64,000 bases of DNA. Source: Pseudomonas fluorescens. GTDB taxonomy: Bacteria > Pseudomonadota > Gammaproteobacteria > Pseudomonadales > Pseudomonadaceae. The notes beneath the pieces were generated by a model. It saw only the letters and a list, made by a program, of their open reading frames with translations, searched no databases and had not been told where the DNA came from. Numbering within the stretch: the stretch's first letter is position 1; every line of letters begins with the position of its first letter. Position numbers and translations under genes: made by a program. The stretch spans positions 62,001 through 126,000 of the forward strand of contig NZ_CABVGX010000001.1 of assembly GCF_902497625.1 (NCBI RefSeq). The letters are read 5' to 3'. Shown here one piece after another: positions 16,742-25,395 of the stretch.

Positions 16742-18576
16742 ACGCCGACCTGATTTTATTCAATGGCCAATTTCATACGGTTGACCGGGAAAATCCGCGC
16801 GCCAGCGCCGTCGCGATCAGCGAAGGTCGCTTTGTCGCCGTCGGTACCGATGCCGAAGCCATGGCCCTGCGCGGCTCCGGCACCCAGGTCATCGACCTCA
16901 AGGGCCGTTGCGTCATCCCCGGCCTCAACGACTCGCACCTGCATTTGATCCGTGGCGGGTTGAACTACAACCTCGAATTGCGCTGGGAAGGTGTGCCGTC
17001 GGTGGTCGATGCGTTGCGCATGCTCAAGGATCAGGCCGACCGCACGCCGACCCCGCAATGGGTGCGCGTGGTCGGTGGCTGGAACGAATTCCAGTTTGCC
17101 GAAAAACGCATGCCGACCCTCGAAGAACTCAACCAGGCTGCGCCGGACACTCCGGTATTTGTCCTGCATTTATACGACCGTGCCTTGCTCAATCGCGCGG
17201 CTTTGCGTGTCGCCGGCTATACGCGCAACACGCCCAATCCACCGGGCGGCGAGATCGTCCGCGACAGCAATGGTGAGCCGACCGGCATGCTGGTGGCGCG
17301 GCCGAACGCGATGATTTTGTACTCGACGCTGGCCAAGGGGCCAAAGTTGCCGCTGGAATATCAGGTCAACTCGACCCGCCAGTTCATGCGCGAACTCAAT
17401 CGCCTGGGCCTGACCAGTGCGATCGATGCCGGTGGTGGTTTTCAGAATTACCCGGACGATTATCAGGTGATTGAGCAGTTGGCCAAAGACCAGCAACTGA
17501 CCGTGCGCATTGCGTACAACCTGTTCACCCAGAAGCCCAAGGAAGAGCTGACCGACTTCAAGAACTGGACCAGCAGCGTCACCCTTCATCAGGGTGACGA
17601 TTACCTGCGTCACAACGGTGCCGGGGAAATGCTGGTGTTTTCCGCAGCGGATTTCGAGGACTTCCTCGAACCCCGTCCGGACCTGCCGCAAACCATGGAA
17701 GACGAACTGGAACCGGTGGTGCGCCACCTCGTCGAGCAGCGCTGGCCGTTCCGCCTGCACGCGACCTACAACGAATCCATCACGCGCATGCTCGACGTGT
17801 TCGAGAAGGTCAACCGCGACATTCCCTTCAACGGCTTGCCATGGTTTTTCGACCACGCCGAAACAATCACGCCGCAGAATATCGAGCGGGTGAGGGCGCT
17901 GGGCGGTGGCATCGCGATTCAGGATCGCATGGCGTTTCAGGGTGAGTATTTCGTCGAACGGTACGGCGCCAAAGCCGCCGAAGCCACGCCACCGATCAAG
18001 CGCATGCTCGCCGAAGGCGTACCGGTCGGCGCCGGCACCGATGCGACCCGGGTGTCGAGCTACAATCCATGGACCTCGTTGTACTGGATGGTCAGCGGCC
18101 GTACGGTCGGCGGCCTCGAGCTGCATAGCGAAGGCCTGTCGCGCCAGACCGCGCTGGAGCTGTTCACCCATGGCAGCGCCTGGTTCTCTTCCGAGCAGGG
18201 CAAGAAAGGCATGATCAAGGTCGGCCAACTGGCCGATCTCGCGGCGCTCAGCGCGGACTTTTTCAGTGTCGACGAAGAGGCGATCAAGTGGATCGAGTCG
18301 CTGTTGACCGTAGTCGGCGGCAAGGTCGTGTACGCCGCCGGTGATTTCGAAAAGCTCGGCCCGCCGAGTGTGCCGGTGCTGCCGGACTGGTCGCCAGTGG
18401 TCAAGGTGCCGGGGCACTGGCGTCCGACTTCGCCGATGCAGGCGCAGGTCCACCATTGCAGCGGACCGTGCGGCGTGCATGCGCATAGCCATGACCGCGC
18501 GCGTTTGTCGAATGCGCCGGTCAGCGACTTTGCCGGTTTCTGGGGCGCCTTTGGCTGCTCGTGCTTCGCGTTCTGA
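16738..18576 (+). CDS. YtcJ-like metal-dependent amidohydrolase with Cys/His-rich tail
   Basis: A 612-residue amidohydrolase of the YtcJ/exoenzyme-regulatory type (amidohydrolase_3). The metal motif is DSHLHLIRGG after VIPGLND; later conserved pieces are HATYNESI, FDHAETI and VPVGAGTDATRV with its catalytic aspartate. Substrates of such enzymes are N-acyl or imino compounds, rarely known. The last 50 residues are unusual: HHCSGPCGVHAHSHDRARL and FWGAFGCSCFAF give four cysteines and several histidines. Starts inside the stop of the ABM gene and is followed 69 bases later by ycaC. Confidence 0.88.
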   Translation: MNADLILFNGQFHTVDRENPRASAVAISEGRFVAVGTDAEAMALRGSGTQVIDLKGRCVIPGLNDSHLHLIRGGLNYNLELRWEGVPSVVDALRMLKDQADRTPTPQWVRVVGGWNEFQFAEKRMPTLEELNQAAPDTPVFVLHLYDRALLNRAALRVAGYTRNTPNPPGGEIVRDSNGEPTGMLVARPNAMILYSTLAKGPKLPLEYQVNSTRQFMRELNRLGLTSAIDAGGGFQNYPDDYQVIEQLAKDQQLTVRIAYNLFTQKPKEELTDFKNWTSSVTLHQGDDYLRHNGAGEMLVFSAADFEDFLEPRPDLPQTMEDELEPVVRHLVEQRWPFRLHATYNESITRMLDVFEKVNRDIPFNGLPWFFDHAETITPQNIERVRALGGGIAIQDRMAFQGEYFVERYGAKAAEATPPIKRMLAEGVPVGAGTDATRVSSYNPWTSLYWMVSGRTVGGLELHSEGLSRQTALELFTHGSAWFSSEQGKKGMIKVGQLADLAALSADFFSVDEEAIKWIESLLTVVGGKVVYAAGDFEKLGPPSVPVLPDWSPVVKVPGHWRPTSPMQAQVHHCSGPCGVHAHSHDRARLSNAPVSDFAGFWGAFGCSCFAF

Positions 18577-18645
18577 CCCACACCCAACAGTGCCGGCCCA
18601 ACGTGCCGGCGCTCTCAGCGACAACCATCCATCGAGGAGTTTCAC

Positions 18646-19272
18646 ATGAGCAACGTTCCGTACAAACGCCTGAACAAAGATGACGCTGTGGTTCTGCTGG
18701 TTGATCACCAGACCGGCCTGATCTCGCTGGTTCAGGATTTCTCGCCCAACGAATTCAAGAACAACGTCCTGGCCCTGGGCGACGTGGCCAAATTTTTCAA
18801 ACTGCCGACCATCCTCACTACCAGTTTCGAAAGCGGCCCGAATGGCCCGATGGTGCCTGAGCTGAAAGAGCAGTTCCCGGACGCGCCATACATTCCGCGT
18901 CCAGGTCAGATCAATGCCTGGGACAACGAAGATTTCGTCAAGGCAGTGAAAGCCACCGGTCGCAAGCAACTGATTATTGCCGGTGTGGTGACTGATGTTT
19001 GCGTGACGTTCCCGACCCTGTCGGCACTGGCTGAAGGCTTTGACGTGTTTGTGGTCACCGACGCTTCCGGCACGTTCAACGAAACCGTGCAGCAAGCCGC
19101 ATGGGCGCGCATGGCTGCAGCCGGTGCGCAACTGGTCAACTGGTTCTCGGTGGCATGCGAGCTGCAAGGTGACTGGCGCAACGACATGGAAGGCCTGGCG
19201 AACCTCTTGTCGCCGCGCATTCCCAACTACCGCAACCTGATGAACAGTTACTCGGTGCTTAGCGCTAAATAA
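18646..19272 (+). CDS. ycaC: Isochorismatase-family hydrolase YcaC
   Basis: A 208-residue cysteine hydrolase of the isochorismatase fold. The catalytic acid is in LLVDHQTG (Asp20) and the nucleophile in GVVTDVCVTFPT (Cys119), with the cis-peptide VV-T before it. Sequence and length match YcaC, an octameric protein of undetermined substrate. GAGGAG precedes the ATG. Last gene of the DoxX operon, closed by a strong terminator. Confidence 0.93.
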   Translation: MSNVPYKRLNKDDAVVLLVDHQTGLISLVQDFSPNEFKNNVLALGDVAKFFKLPTILTTSFESGPNGPMVPELKEQFPDAPYIPRPGQINAWDNEDFVKAVKATGRKQLIIAGVVTDVCVTFPTLSALAEGFDVFVVTDASGTFNETVQQAAWARMAAAGAQLVNWFSVACELQGDWRNDMEGLANLLSPRIPNYRNLMNSYSVLSAK

Positions 19273-19283
19273 GTCAGGCGACA

Positions 19284-19320
19284 AAACGAATGCCCGCCAA
19301 ATGTGCGGGCATTTTCGTTT
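19284..19320 (+). terminator. Rho-independent terminator after ycaC
   Basis: AACGAATGCCCGC, loop of seven bases, GCGGGCATTTTCGTT: an 8-bp GC-rich core extended by A/T pairs, with a T-rich 3' side. It closes the DoxX-ycaC operon. Confidence 0.85.
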
Positions 19321-19336
19321 CGTAAAACACGCTTTC

Positions 19337-19509
19337 TGTAGCAGCTGTCGAGCCTGCGAGGCTGCGTCCGGGCCGGTTCCGGACGGTCCGGATCGGCCCC
19401 GTTCGGACGCAGCCGTCGTAAACCGGTGCTCTGGAAGCAACAGATGGACCGTAGCGTCTGAGTTCTCCGACGGCTTCGCCGCCGGACGCAGCCTTCGGCA
19501 GCTGCTACA
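19337..19509. repeat. Diverged TGTAGCAGCTG-family palindrome
   Basis: TGTAGCAGCTGTCGAGCC at 19337 and the inverted GCAGCTGCTACA ending at 19509 bracket about 170 bases containing further GGACGCAGC and TCGGACG repeats. This copy differs in the arm interior (TCGAGCC rather than GGCGCAGCC). It lies between ycaC and the convergent MscS gene. Confidence 0.7.
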
Positions 19510-19524
19510 GGATTTGCGTAATGG

Positions 19525-20961
19525 TTATGTAGGCTGGCGCTTCTGCAACCAACTCAGGAATCCGCCTTTCTTGATCTGCACCGGCTTCGCCATCAACGCC
19601 TGCCGGCTGTTCTGCTGGCGCACCGCTTGCAGTTTGTTCAGCGCTCGGCTCACTTCAGCGCGTTGCTCCATGATATTGCGCGTCAGGGATTTATCGATGC
19701 GGTAGATGATGCACGAGGTCAATGTGGTGAAGGTCGCCTGCGATGGCGTATCGGCGAGGATGCTTTGTTCGCCCATGACTTCGCTGGGGCCCATGCGGCC
19801 AGCTTCGGTGTGCCCGTTGCCGTCGGGCACGGTGGCGCTGACCACGCCGGTGGCGACCACCATCAGGCTGTCCGGCACTTCGCCCAGATCCAGCACCACC
19901 TGACCCGCTGCGTATTGCTGGGCAACCATCGACTGCGCCAGTTGATCGCGTTCGTCGTCACTCAGTGAACGGAAGATTTTCACCTCGTCGAGCAAGGCGC
20001 GGGCACGGGTCGTCGGTTCGATCACGCCGTCAAGCTGACGGGAGATGCCCGCGGCTTCGAGGTGCCGGTGCGCCAGGTCGAACAGCTGATTGCGTACTTC
20101 GCTTTTCTTGCCAAGCTCGGCGATGAAACCACTCGCAACGTACTCGGACATGGTTTCACCGGCCTCTTTGAGCACCGCTTTGGGTGCCGGATCCAGCAGC
20201 AAACGGCTGCTGCCCCGCAGTGTCCGCTCCAGTGCATCGAGTACCCGACGCGGGCGAATGTGATTGGGCACCATGATGCTGATCGACACGCCGTGCCGGT
20301 CATTTGGCCGACTGAGATTGACGATCTTGGCCTTGGCCGCTACAGAATTCGGGATCACCGCCGTGCTGCCGGCGCTGGTGAGCAGGTGCGTCGCGCGCCA
20401 GTCGATGTCGAGCACTTTGCCTTCGACGCCGTCGATGGCGATCCAGTCATCCACTTGATACGGCTTTGTGGTGTTGAGGACGATCCCGGAAAACACGTCG
20501 CTCAAGGTGCTCTGCAAAGCCAGACCGACAACGATTGCGACGACCCCCGAGGTCGCAAGCAAACCCTTGACCGGCAGTTCGAGCACATAACCCGCCGCTG
20601 CAACGATGGCGATGAGGAAAACCAGTGCACCGATGACGTCCTGCAACAACCGGCCGCTGTGACCGATGCGCCGCATCAGCACCAGGCCGATCACCCCGGT
20701 GAGAACCCGCGCAGCGTACAACCACCAGAGAATACCCAGCGCGGTGCCACCAAGTTGCGCTACCCGGTCCTCGCCAAACAGCGGCGCCTGCAACGGGCTT
20801 ACGCCGGCGTTGATGATCAGCGCACTGAACAGCAGAAACAGTGCCAGACGCACCCCGACCCGTGTAACGCGATGGGTGAACGGCGCAATGTGCCAGAGCA
20901 CGATGTCGACCACCAGCAACAGGGCACTCCAGGACAGCAGGTGAGCGAGGAAGAAGGACAT
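19525..20961 (-). CDS. MscS-type channel with cyclic-nucleotide-binding domain
   Basis: A 478-residue inner-membrane protein. Four hydrophobic segments occupy residues 1-150; the pore-lining helix and beta domain of MscS follow (GLALQSTLSDVFSGIVLNTTKPYQVDDWIAIDGVEGKV, then the IPNS motif); residues about 325-450 form a cNMP-binding fold (LSDDERDQLAQSMVAQQYAAGQVVLDLGE, MGPSEVMGEQS). The typical PRAXX nucleotide-contact Arg is not obvious, so ligand binding is uncertain. The family couples mechanosensitive gating with a cyclic-nucleotide-like domain. Single gene. Confidence 0.88.
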   Translation of the reverse strand: MSFFLAHLLSWSALLLVVDIVLWHIAPFTHRVTRVGVRLALFLLFSALIINAGVSPLQAPLFGEDRVAQLGGTALGILWWLYAARVLTGVIGLVLMRRIGHSGRLLQDVIGALVFLIAIVAAAGYVLELPVKGLLATSGVVAIVVGLALQSTLSDVFSGIVLNTTKPYQVDDWIAIDGVEGKVLDIDWRATHLLTSAGSTAVIPNSVAAKAKIVNLSRPNDRHGVSISIMVPNHIRPRRVLDALERTLRGSSRLLLDPAPKAVLKEAGETMSEYVASGFIAELGKKSEVRNQLFDLAHRHLEAAGISRQLDGVIEPTTRARALLDEVKIFRSLSDDERDQLAQSMVAQQYAAGQVVLDLGEVPDSLMVVATGVVSATVPDGNGHTEAGRMGPSEVMGEQSILADTPSQATFTTLTSCIIYRIDKSLTRNIMEQRAEVSRALNKLQAVRQQNSRQALMAKPVQIKKGGFLSWLQKRQPT

Positions 20962-20994
20962 GGGATGACTCCGGACAGGGTGTTAAACACTTTT

Positions 20995-21101
20995 GTGGCG
21001 AGGGGGCTTGCCCCCGTTCGGCTGCGAAGCAGGCGCAGATATGACTACAAGTCATACGTAGGGGTCTCTACGAAACCAACGGGGGCAAGCCCCCTCGCCA
21101 C
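20995..21101. repeat. Perfect 24-bp inverted repeat (GTGGCGAGGGGGCTTG type)
   Basis: The arm at 20995-21018 is repeated exactly inverted at 21078-21101. The 59-base loop contains smaller palindromes. It is the well-known fluorescens-group REP sequence. It sits between the promoter side of the MscS gene and the 3' end of the esterase gene. Confidence 0.85.
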
Positions 21102-21139
21102 AGGTAATCGGTGATTCCTTGCCACAGGTAATCGCTGAT
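21097..21139. repeat. Direct repeat GCCACAGGTAATCG
   Basis: GCCACAGGTAATCGGTGAT at 21097-21115 recurs at 21121-21139 with one mismatch (period 24). It overlaps the right arm of the REP and looks like a small local duplication of REP-flanking DNA. Confidence 0.7.
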
Positions 21140-21185
21140 CACCAGAAAACCTCGCCGCACAGGAGAGGGCGGCGAGGTGGATTTG

Positions 21186-22205
21186 TCAGTTCAAATGCGT
21201 CTTCAGTTCCAGTGCCGCCTGACGCACTGCAGCCTTCACTTCCGGGATCTGGCTCAGCGGGTTGAGCAAGCCGAAGTCATGGATCATCCCGTTGTAACGC
21301 ACCGCCGTAACCGGCACGCCTGCCGCGTCGAGGTGACGGGCATAGGCTTCGCCTTCGTCGCGCAACACGTCGAACCCGGCGGTCTGCACCAGTGCGGCGG
21401 GCAAACCCTTTAGCTGCTCGGCGCTGGCCTGCAACGGCGAGGCGTGAATCTGCGCACGCTCGCTGACGTTGGTGGTGTAGTTGTCCCAGAACCACTTCAT
21501 CATGTTTTGGGTCAGAAAGTGGCCCTCGGCAAATTGCTGGTAAGAAGCGCTGTCGAACTGCGCGTTGGTCACTGGCCACATCAACAATTGAAACCGCAGC
21601 GCCGGGGTTTTCTGTTCTTTGGCCATCAACGCCACGACCGCCGCCATGTTGCCACCAACGCTGTTACCGGCCACGGCCAGACGCTTGCCGTCGACGCCAA
21701 TCTGCTTGCCATGCTCGGCCACCCAACGGGTCGCAGCGTAGGCCTGGTTGATCGCGGTCGGGTACTGCGCTTCTGGTGACGGCGTGTAATCGACGTACAC
21801 CGCGACCGCACCGGAGCCGACCACCAGGTCGCGGATCAGGCGTTGGTGAGTCGGGTAATCGCCCAACACCCAGCCGCCACCGTGGAAAAACATGAACACC
21901 GGCAACTCGCCTTTGACCTTGGCCGGACGGACGATTTTCAGGTTGAGGGTTTGCCCGTCAACCTTGATCGCACGGTCGCTGACTTCTACACCGGACAGGT
22001 CGACCTTTACCGATGCCTGTGCACCGGTAAGTACAGCGCGGGCGTCTTTCGGGCTCAGTTGTTCAAGCGGTTTGCCACCGCCTGCGGCGAGCGCTTCGAG
22101 GAACGCCTGAGTGTCGTGCTCAACCCCCGGGCTACCTGCGGCGAATGCGTTGCCGACGGCGAGAGCGAGGAGGGAAGCGGTCAGGGTTTTTTTGACGGTG
22201 TTCAT
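21186..22205 (-). CDS. Secreted HSL-family esterase
   Basis: A 339-residue hormone-sensitive-lipase-type esterase with a signal peptide (MNTVKKTLTASLLALAVGNAFAAG). The oxyanion motif HGGGW and nucleophile elbow GNSVGG are present, the acid is in TAGFDVLRDEGEAYA and the base in NGMIHDFGLL. Start 22205 chosen because the signal peptide begins here; longer in-frame extensions lack a site. Divergent from the LysR gene at 22342, which probably controls it. Acts in the periplasm or outside on short-chain esters; natural substrate unknown. Confidence 0.9.
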   Translation of the reverse strand: MNTVKKTLTASLLALAVGNAFAAGSPGVEHDTQAFLEALAAGGGKPLEQLSPKDARAVLTGAQASVKVDLSGVEVSDRAIKVDGQTLNLKIVRPAKVKGELPVFMFFHGGGWVLGDYPTHQRLIRDLVVGSGAVAVYVDYTPSPEAQYPTAINQAYAATRWVAEHGKQIGVDGKRLAVAGNSVGGNMAAVVALMAKEQKTPALRFQLLMWPVTNAQFDSASYQQFAEGHFLTQNMMKWFWDNYTTNVSERAQIHASPLQASAEQLKGLPAALVQTAGFDVLRDEGEAYARHLDAAGVPVTAVRYNGMIHDFGLLNPLSQIPEVKAAVRQAALELKTHLN

Positions 22206-22317
22206 CGAGTAAATCCTTTTTAATGAATGTATGAGGTCACGTAAGGTTTGGGCTTCATCAGCACCGTGGACACAGATTAATCGGATGCTTGAAAGTGAAA
22301 AAGCCGCTATAAAGTGT

Positions 22318-22328
22318 TTGACTGTCAA
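22318..22328. promoter_or_regulatory. TTGACTGTCAA palindrome before LysR start
   Basis: An 11-bp perfect palindrome 13 bases before the LysR ATG, overlapping the leader. In position and size it could be a LysR (T-N11-A-like) or repressor site; short enough that chance is possible. Confidence 0.35.
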
Positions 22329-22341
22329 CCAAGGCGAGACA

Positions 22342-23238
22342 ATGAACCCATTTGAAGACATGCGTATTTTCTGCCAGGTCATGGACTCGGGAAGCTTTAC
22401 TGCGGCAGCTGACCAGCTCGGGCTGTCCAAGCAATTCGTCAGCCGGCGTTTGATGCAGCTCGAGGAGCGCCTGGGCGTGCGCCTGCTTAACCGCTCGACC
22501 CGGCGTCTCGACGTTACGCCGCTAGGGCAGAGCTATTACGAGTCAGCATTGCGCTTGCTCAGTGATGTCGAGCAAGTGGAGCAGGGCATCGCCGGGCAGA
22601 CTAGCGAGCCGCGTGGGACGATCCGTGTCAGTGCACCGCTGTCGTTTGCGCTGGCGCATCTGGGCTGTCTGCTGCCGCTGTTTTTGCAGCGCTATCGGGA
22701 CGTCACGGTGGAAGTTGACTTGAGTGATCGCTCGGTCGATTTGCTCGGTGAGGGCTACGACCTGGCGCTGCGCATTGGCGTTCTTGAGGATTCCACGTTG
22801 ATCGCTCGGCGGATTGCCTCTGTTGACCGTGTGTATTGCGCCAGTCCGGCGTATCTGGCGGAGCGCGGCACGCCGCTCAGGCCCGAGGATCTGCAGGGGC
22901 ATGATTGTTTGCCGTATGGGCATGGCCGGCAGGTGCAATGGCGTTTTGAAGGGCCGGGCAAGCCGTTGGCGGTAAATGTTGCCGGACGGATGCGGGTGAA
23001 CAATGGCGAGGTGCTCAAGGACGCTGCGGTGGCGGGGCTCGGGATAACGTATCTGCCGACATTCATTGTCGGCGCGGCCTTGCGAGAGGGCAGCCTGGTC
23101 ACCGTGCTGGATGAGTTTCGGACCGGGCCACTGACGTTATCGGCGGTGTATCCGCAGCATCGTCAGAGCTCGCGTCCGGTGCAGGCGTTGGTGGAGTTTT
23201 TGCGTGAGCGTCTGGATCGTGAGGATTGCCCACTGTAG
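22342..23238 (+). CDS. LysR-family transcriptional regulator
   Basis: A 298-residue LysR protein of the CrgA/PA-type group: MNPFEDMRIFCQVMDSGSFTAAADQLGLSKQFVSRRLMQLEERLGVRLLNRSTRRLDVT at the start, then the substrate-binding domain with GTIRVSAPLSFALAHL. The start is set by AAGGCGAG at 22331. Divergent from the secreted esterase. Its 3' end lies only eight bases before the convergent diguanylate cyclase stop. Confidence 0.93.
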   Translation: MNPFEDMRIFCQVMDSGSFTAAADQLGLSKQFVSRRLMQLEERLGVRLLNRSTRRLDVTPLGQSYYESALRLLSDVEQVEQGIAGQTSEPRGTIRVSAPLSFALAHLGCLLPLFLQRYRDVTVEVDLSDRSVDLLGEGYDLALRIGVLEDSTLIARRIASVDRVYCASPAYLAERGTPLRPEDLQGHDCLPYGHGRQVQWRFEGPGKPLAVNVAGRMRVNNGEVLKDAAVAGLGITYLPTFIVGAALREGSLVTVLDEFRTGPLTLSAVYPQHRQSSRPVQALVEFLRERLDREDCPL

Positions 23239-23246
23239 GCGCGGGA

Positions 23247-24830
23247 TCATCCACCGACCGCCCCCTCACCCGGCTGGTCATCCGAACACCAGCGGTTGCG
23301 GCCTTGCTGCTTGGCCAGATATAGGCAGCGGTCAGCCGATTTCAATAAAGTCGCGGAGCTCACTTCAGTCGTGGCCGGATGCCCCGTGGTGATGCCCGCG
23401 CTGGCCGTGACTTTGCCCAACGGATGACCCGAGTGCTCGATCTCCAGAGATCGAATGGCCTGTAGAATCTGTTCCGCCACACGCACCGCGCCCGCGTTGT
23501 CCGTGTTGGGCAGCAGCACGGTGAATTCTTCCCCTCCGTACCGGGCGGCAAGGTCGCCAGGCCGTTTGACTGATTGCTGGATCGCGCGTCCGACAGCGCT
23601 CAGGCAGTCATCGCCGGCAGCGTGGCCATAGGCGTCGTTGTAGCGTTTGAAGTGATCGACATCCAGCATGATCAGCGCGAGTGTTGAGCCTTGACGCTTG
23701 GCCAGACGAATTTCATCAAGCAGCGCCGCGTCCAGACGCCGGCGGTTGCCCAGGCCAGTGAGACTGTCCGTCAGCGCCATTTCCCGCATGGCCTGATGCG
23801 CATGCCGTATCTCCCGCGCCATGGCCATTCTCTGGCGAAGCTGGCTGAGGACGATCAAGCCGAAGCCCGTAAGTACCAGGATCAGGAAAACCAGGACCAG
23901 CCCGGACTTCAGCAGGTCCCGCCACCATGGAGCCGTGATCGAATCACGCGAGAGCCCGGCTTCGACGACGAGCGGGTAGGTGCTCAATGCGCGGTAGCCG
24001 TAAAGTCGATCCGTGTGGTCGACAACTGCTTTGACTTCGGCCACACCTTCGTTGGAATTGGGCAGGTAGCTTGTGAAAATCTCGCTGTTCGCCAGACTTT
24101 TCCCCACGCTTGACGCAATGAATGGGCGTCTGACCAGAATCGTGCCGTCGCGCATGGCCAGGACCAGCGCACCCTTGTCGTCGATCTTGAAATCGCCGTA
24201 GTAATCGACGAAGTAGCTGACTTTGATCGTCCCCAGCAGCACGCCCGCGAAGGATCCGTCCGGGTTATTCAAGCGGCGTGAAATGGGGATGATCAGATCA
24301 TCGGTGGAGCGGCTTCTGACCACTTCGCCGATGCGTACATTGCGATCGTCATGGGTGCGGAGATACTGGAAATAATCGCGGTCGGCGTTGTTGGCCGGTT
24401 CTGGAATCTCCTGCTTGTCGGTGACGATCCACTGGCCATCTGCGCCGTAGACAAACAATCCGTGCAACTGCGGCATGATCTTCGATTGCTGAACCAGCAG
24501 ATTATGAATGCGCGCAACGTTGATGTTTTGCAGGCCATCGCCTTCAACGCGCTCGCTCAGCGCGGCGGTGAGTATATCGACCTGCCGGATGGCGTCCTCG
24601 GCGTGCTGGGCTGTGGCGCGAGCGAGGTTCGTCACGGAATCCCGGGCTGAGGCGAAAGCCGAGCGATAGTCGCGCCAGATGCGCCAGCCCTCGACCGTCA
24701 CGAAGGCCATGATGACCAGCAGCATGAAGCTGACGATCAGTCGGAAGGTTGCGCCGGCCCTGACCGGTTTCGCTGAGGCGGTCTGAAACTCGCTTGTTGA
24801 CTGCGACTTTGGCGGTTGGCGTCCGGGCAT
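23247..24830 (-). CDS. Membrane diguanylate cyclase with periplasmic Cache domain
   Basis: A 527-residue sensor enzyme that makes c-di-GMP. A cytoplasmic tail and one transmembrane helix (RLIVSFMLLVIMAFVTVEGWRIW) lead into a periplasmic double-Cache domain (YGADGQWIVTD, RDYFQYLRTHDDRNVRIGEVV), a second helix (GLVLVFLILVLTGFGLIVL), and a GGDEF domain with active-site GGEEF near residue 430. RPGD five residues before it is an intact RxxD inhibitory site, so product inhibition is expected. The start at 24830 follows AGGAGAAGGA. The cyclase lies upstream of and divergent from the small gene at 25059. Confidence 0.93.
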   Translation of the reverse strand: MPGRQPPKSQSTSEFQTASAKPVRAGATFRLIVSFMLLVIMAFVTVEGWRIWRDYRSAFASARDSVTNLARATAQHAEDAIRQVDILTAALSERVEGDGLQNINVARIHNLLVQQSKIMPQLHGLFVYGADGQWIVTDKQEIPEPANNADRDYFQYLRTHDDRNVRIGEVVRSRSTDDLIIPISRRLNNPDGSFAGVLLGTIKVSYFVDYYGDFKIDDKGALVLAMRDGTILVRRPFIASSVGKSLANSEIFTSYLPNSNEGVAEVKAVVDHTDRLYGYRALSTYPLVVEAGLSRDSITAPWWRDLLKSGLVLVFLILVLTGFGLIVLSQLRQRMAMAREIRHAHQAMREMALTDSLTGLGNRRRLDAALLDEIRLAKRQGSTLALIMLDVDHFKRYNDAYGHAAGDDCLSAVGRAIQQSVKRPGDLAARYGGEEFTVLLPNTDNAGAVRVAEQILQAIRSLEIEHSGHPLGKVTASAGITTGHPATTEVSSATLLKSADRCLYLAKQQGRNRWCSDDQPGEGAVGG

Positions 24831-25058
24831 CGACGAGTCCTTCTCCTGCGTGGCTTGTGCAAGCAGCTGCGGCACTCACAACGTGGGGTGGTCTTGCGTT
24901 GTAAGACAGGGATGTCTGCGGTAAGTGCCTGTCCGGTACTGATAACCGTAGCCCATCAGGGTCAATGTGATCCGGGTCACACCGCGCTTGCTGATTTTCC
25001 ATCTGCTACCTTGTCCACCGATGACCGAGTGCATGCTGTTGCAGCAGGAGTATCGAAG

Positions 25059-25379
25059 ATGAACCAGACAACACCGGACGGACGCTATTTTGTGGTCAAG
25101 GAACAATTGTGGCGCTGTTCTGATCCGTCCCTCAGCGAAGAAGTGCGCCAGCGGCTTGTCGACGATTTGATGGCTGCGCGCCGTGAGGTCAAGGCTGCGA
25201 AGGCCAGCGGCGACCCATCGCAAATGAAGGCGGCCAGAGCGCGGGTGCAAACCGCCAAGGTCGGGCTGGGTGAGCGGGGCCCTGTCTGGTGGGACGACGG
25301 CAGTCCGGATTTCAATCGGCATAAAGTTGCCAATACACCTTATGCACAGTGGTACAGCACCCTGAAAATGGCGACTTGA
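25059..25379 (+). CDS. Small conserved protein of unknown function
   Basis: A 106-residue soluble protein with GCAGGAG before the ATG. It contains a lysine/alanine/arginine-rich helix (EEVRQRLVDDLMAARREVKAAKASG, then QMKAARARVQTAKVGLGERG) and ends in a conserved-looking aromatic part (GPVWWDDGSPDFNRHKVANTPYAQWY). I recognise this as a type of small hypothetical seen in Pseudomonas and Burkholderia but know no function. It sits between two diguanylate cyclases; it is divergent from one and convergent with the other. Confidence 0.75.
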   Translation: MNQTTPDGRYFVVKEQLWRCSDPSLSEEVRQRLVDDLMAARREVKAAKASGDPSQMKAARARVQTAKVGLGERGPVWWDDGSPDFNRHKVANTPYAQWYSTLKMAT

Positions 25380-25395
25380 TAAATCGGCAGCAGCT

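Noticed and set aside
17170..19440. 756-codon open frame on the minus strand
   Set aside because: It runs opposite the amidohydrolase and ycaC genes, which have proper starts, motifs and operon context. In GC-rich codon usage long antisense frames arise from the third-position bias.
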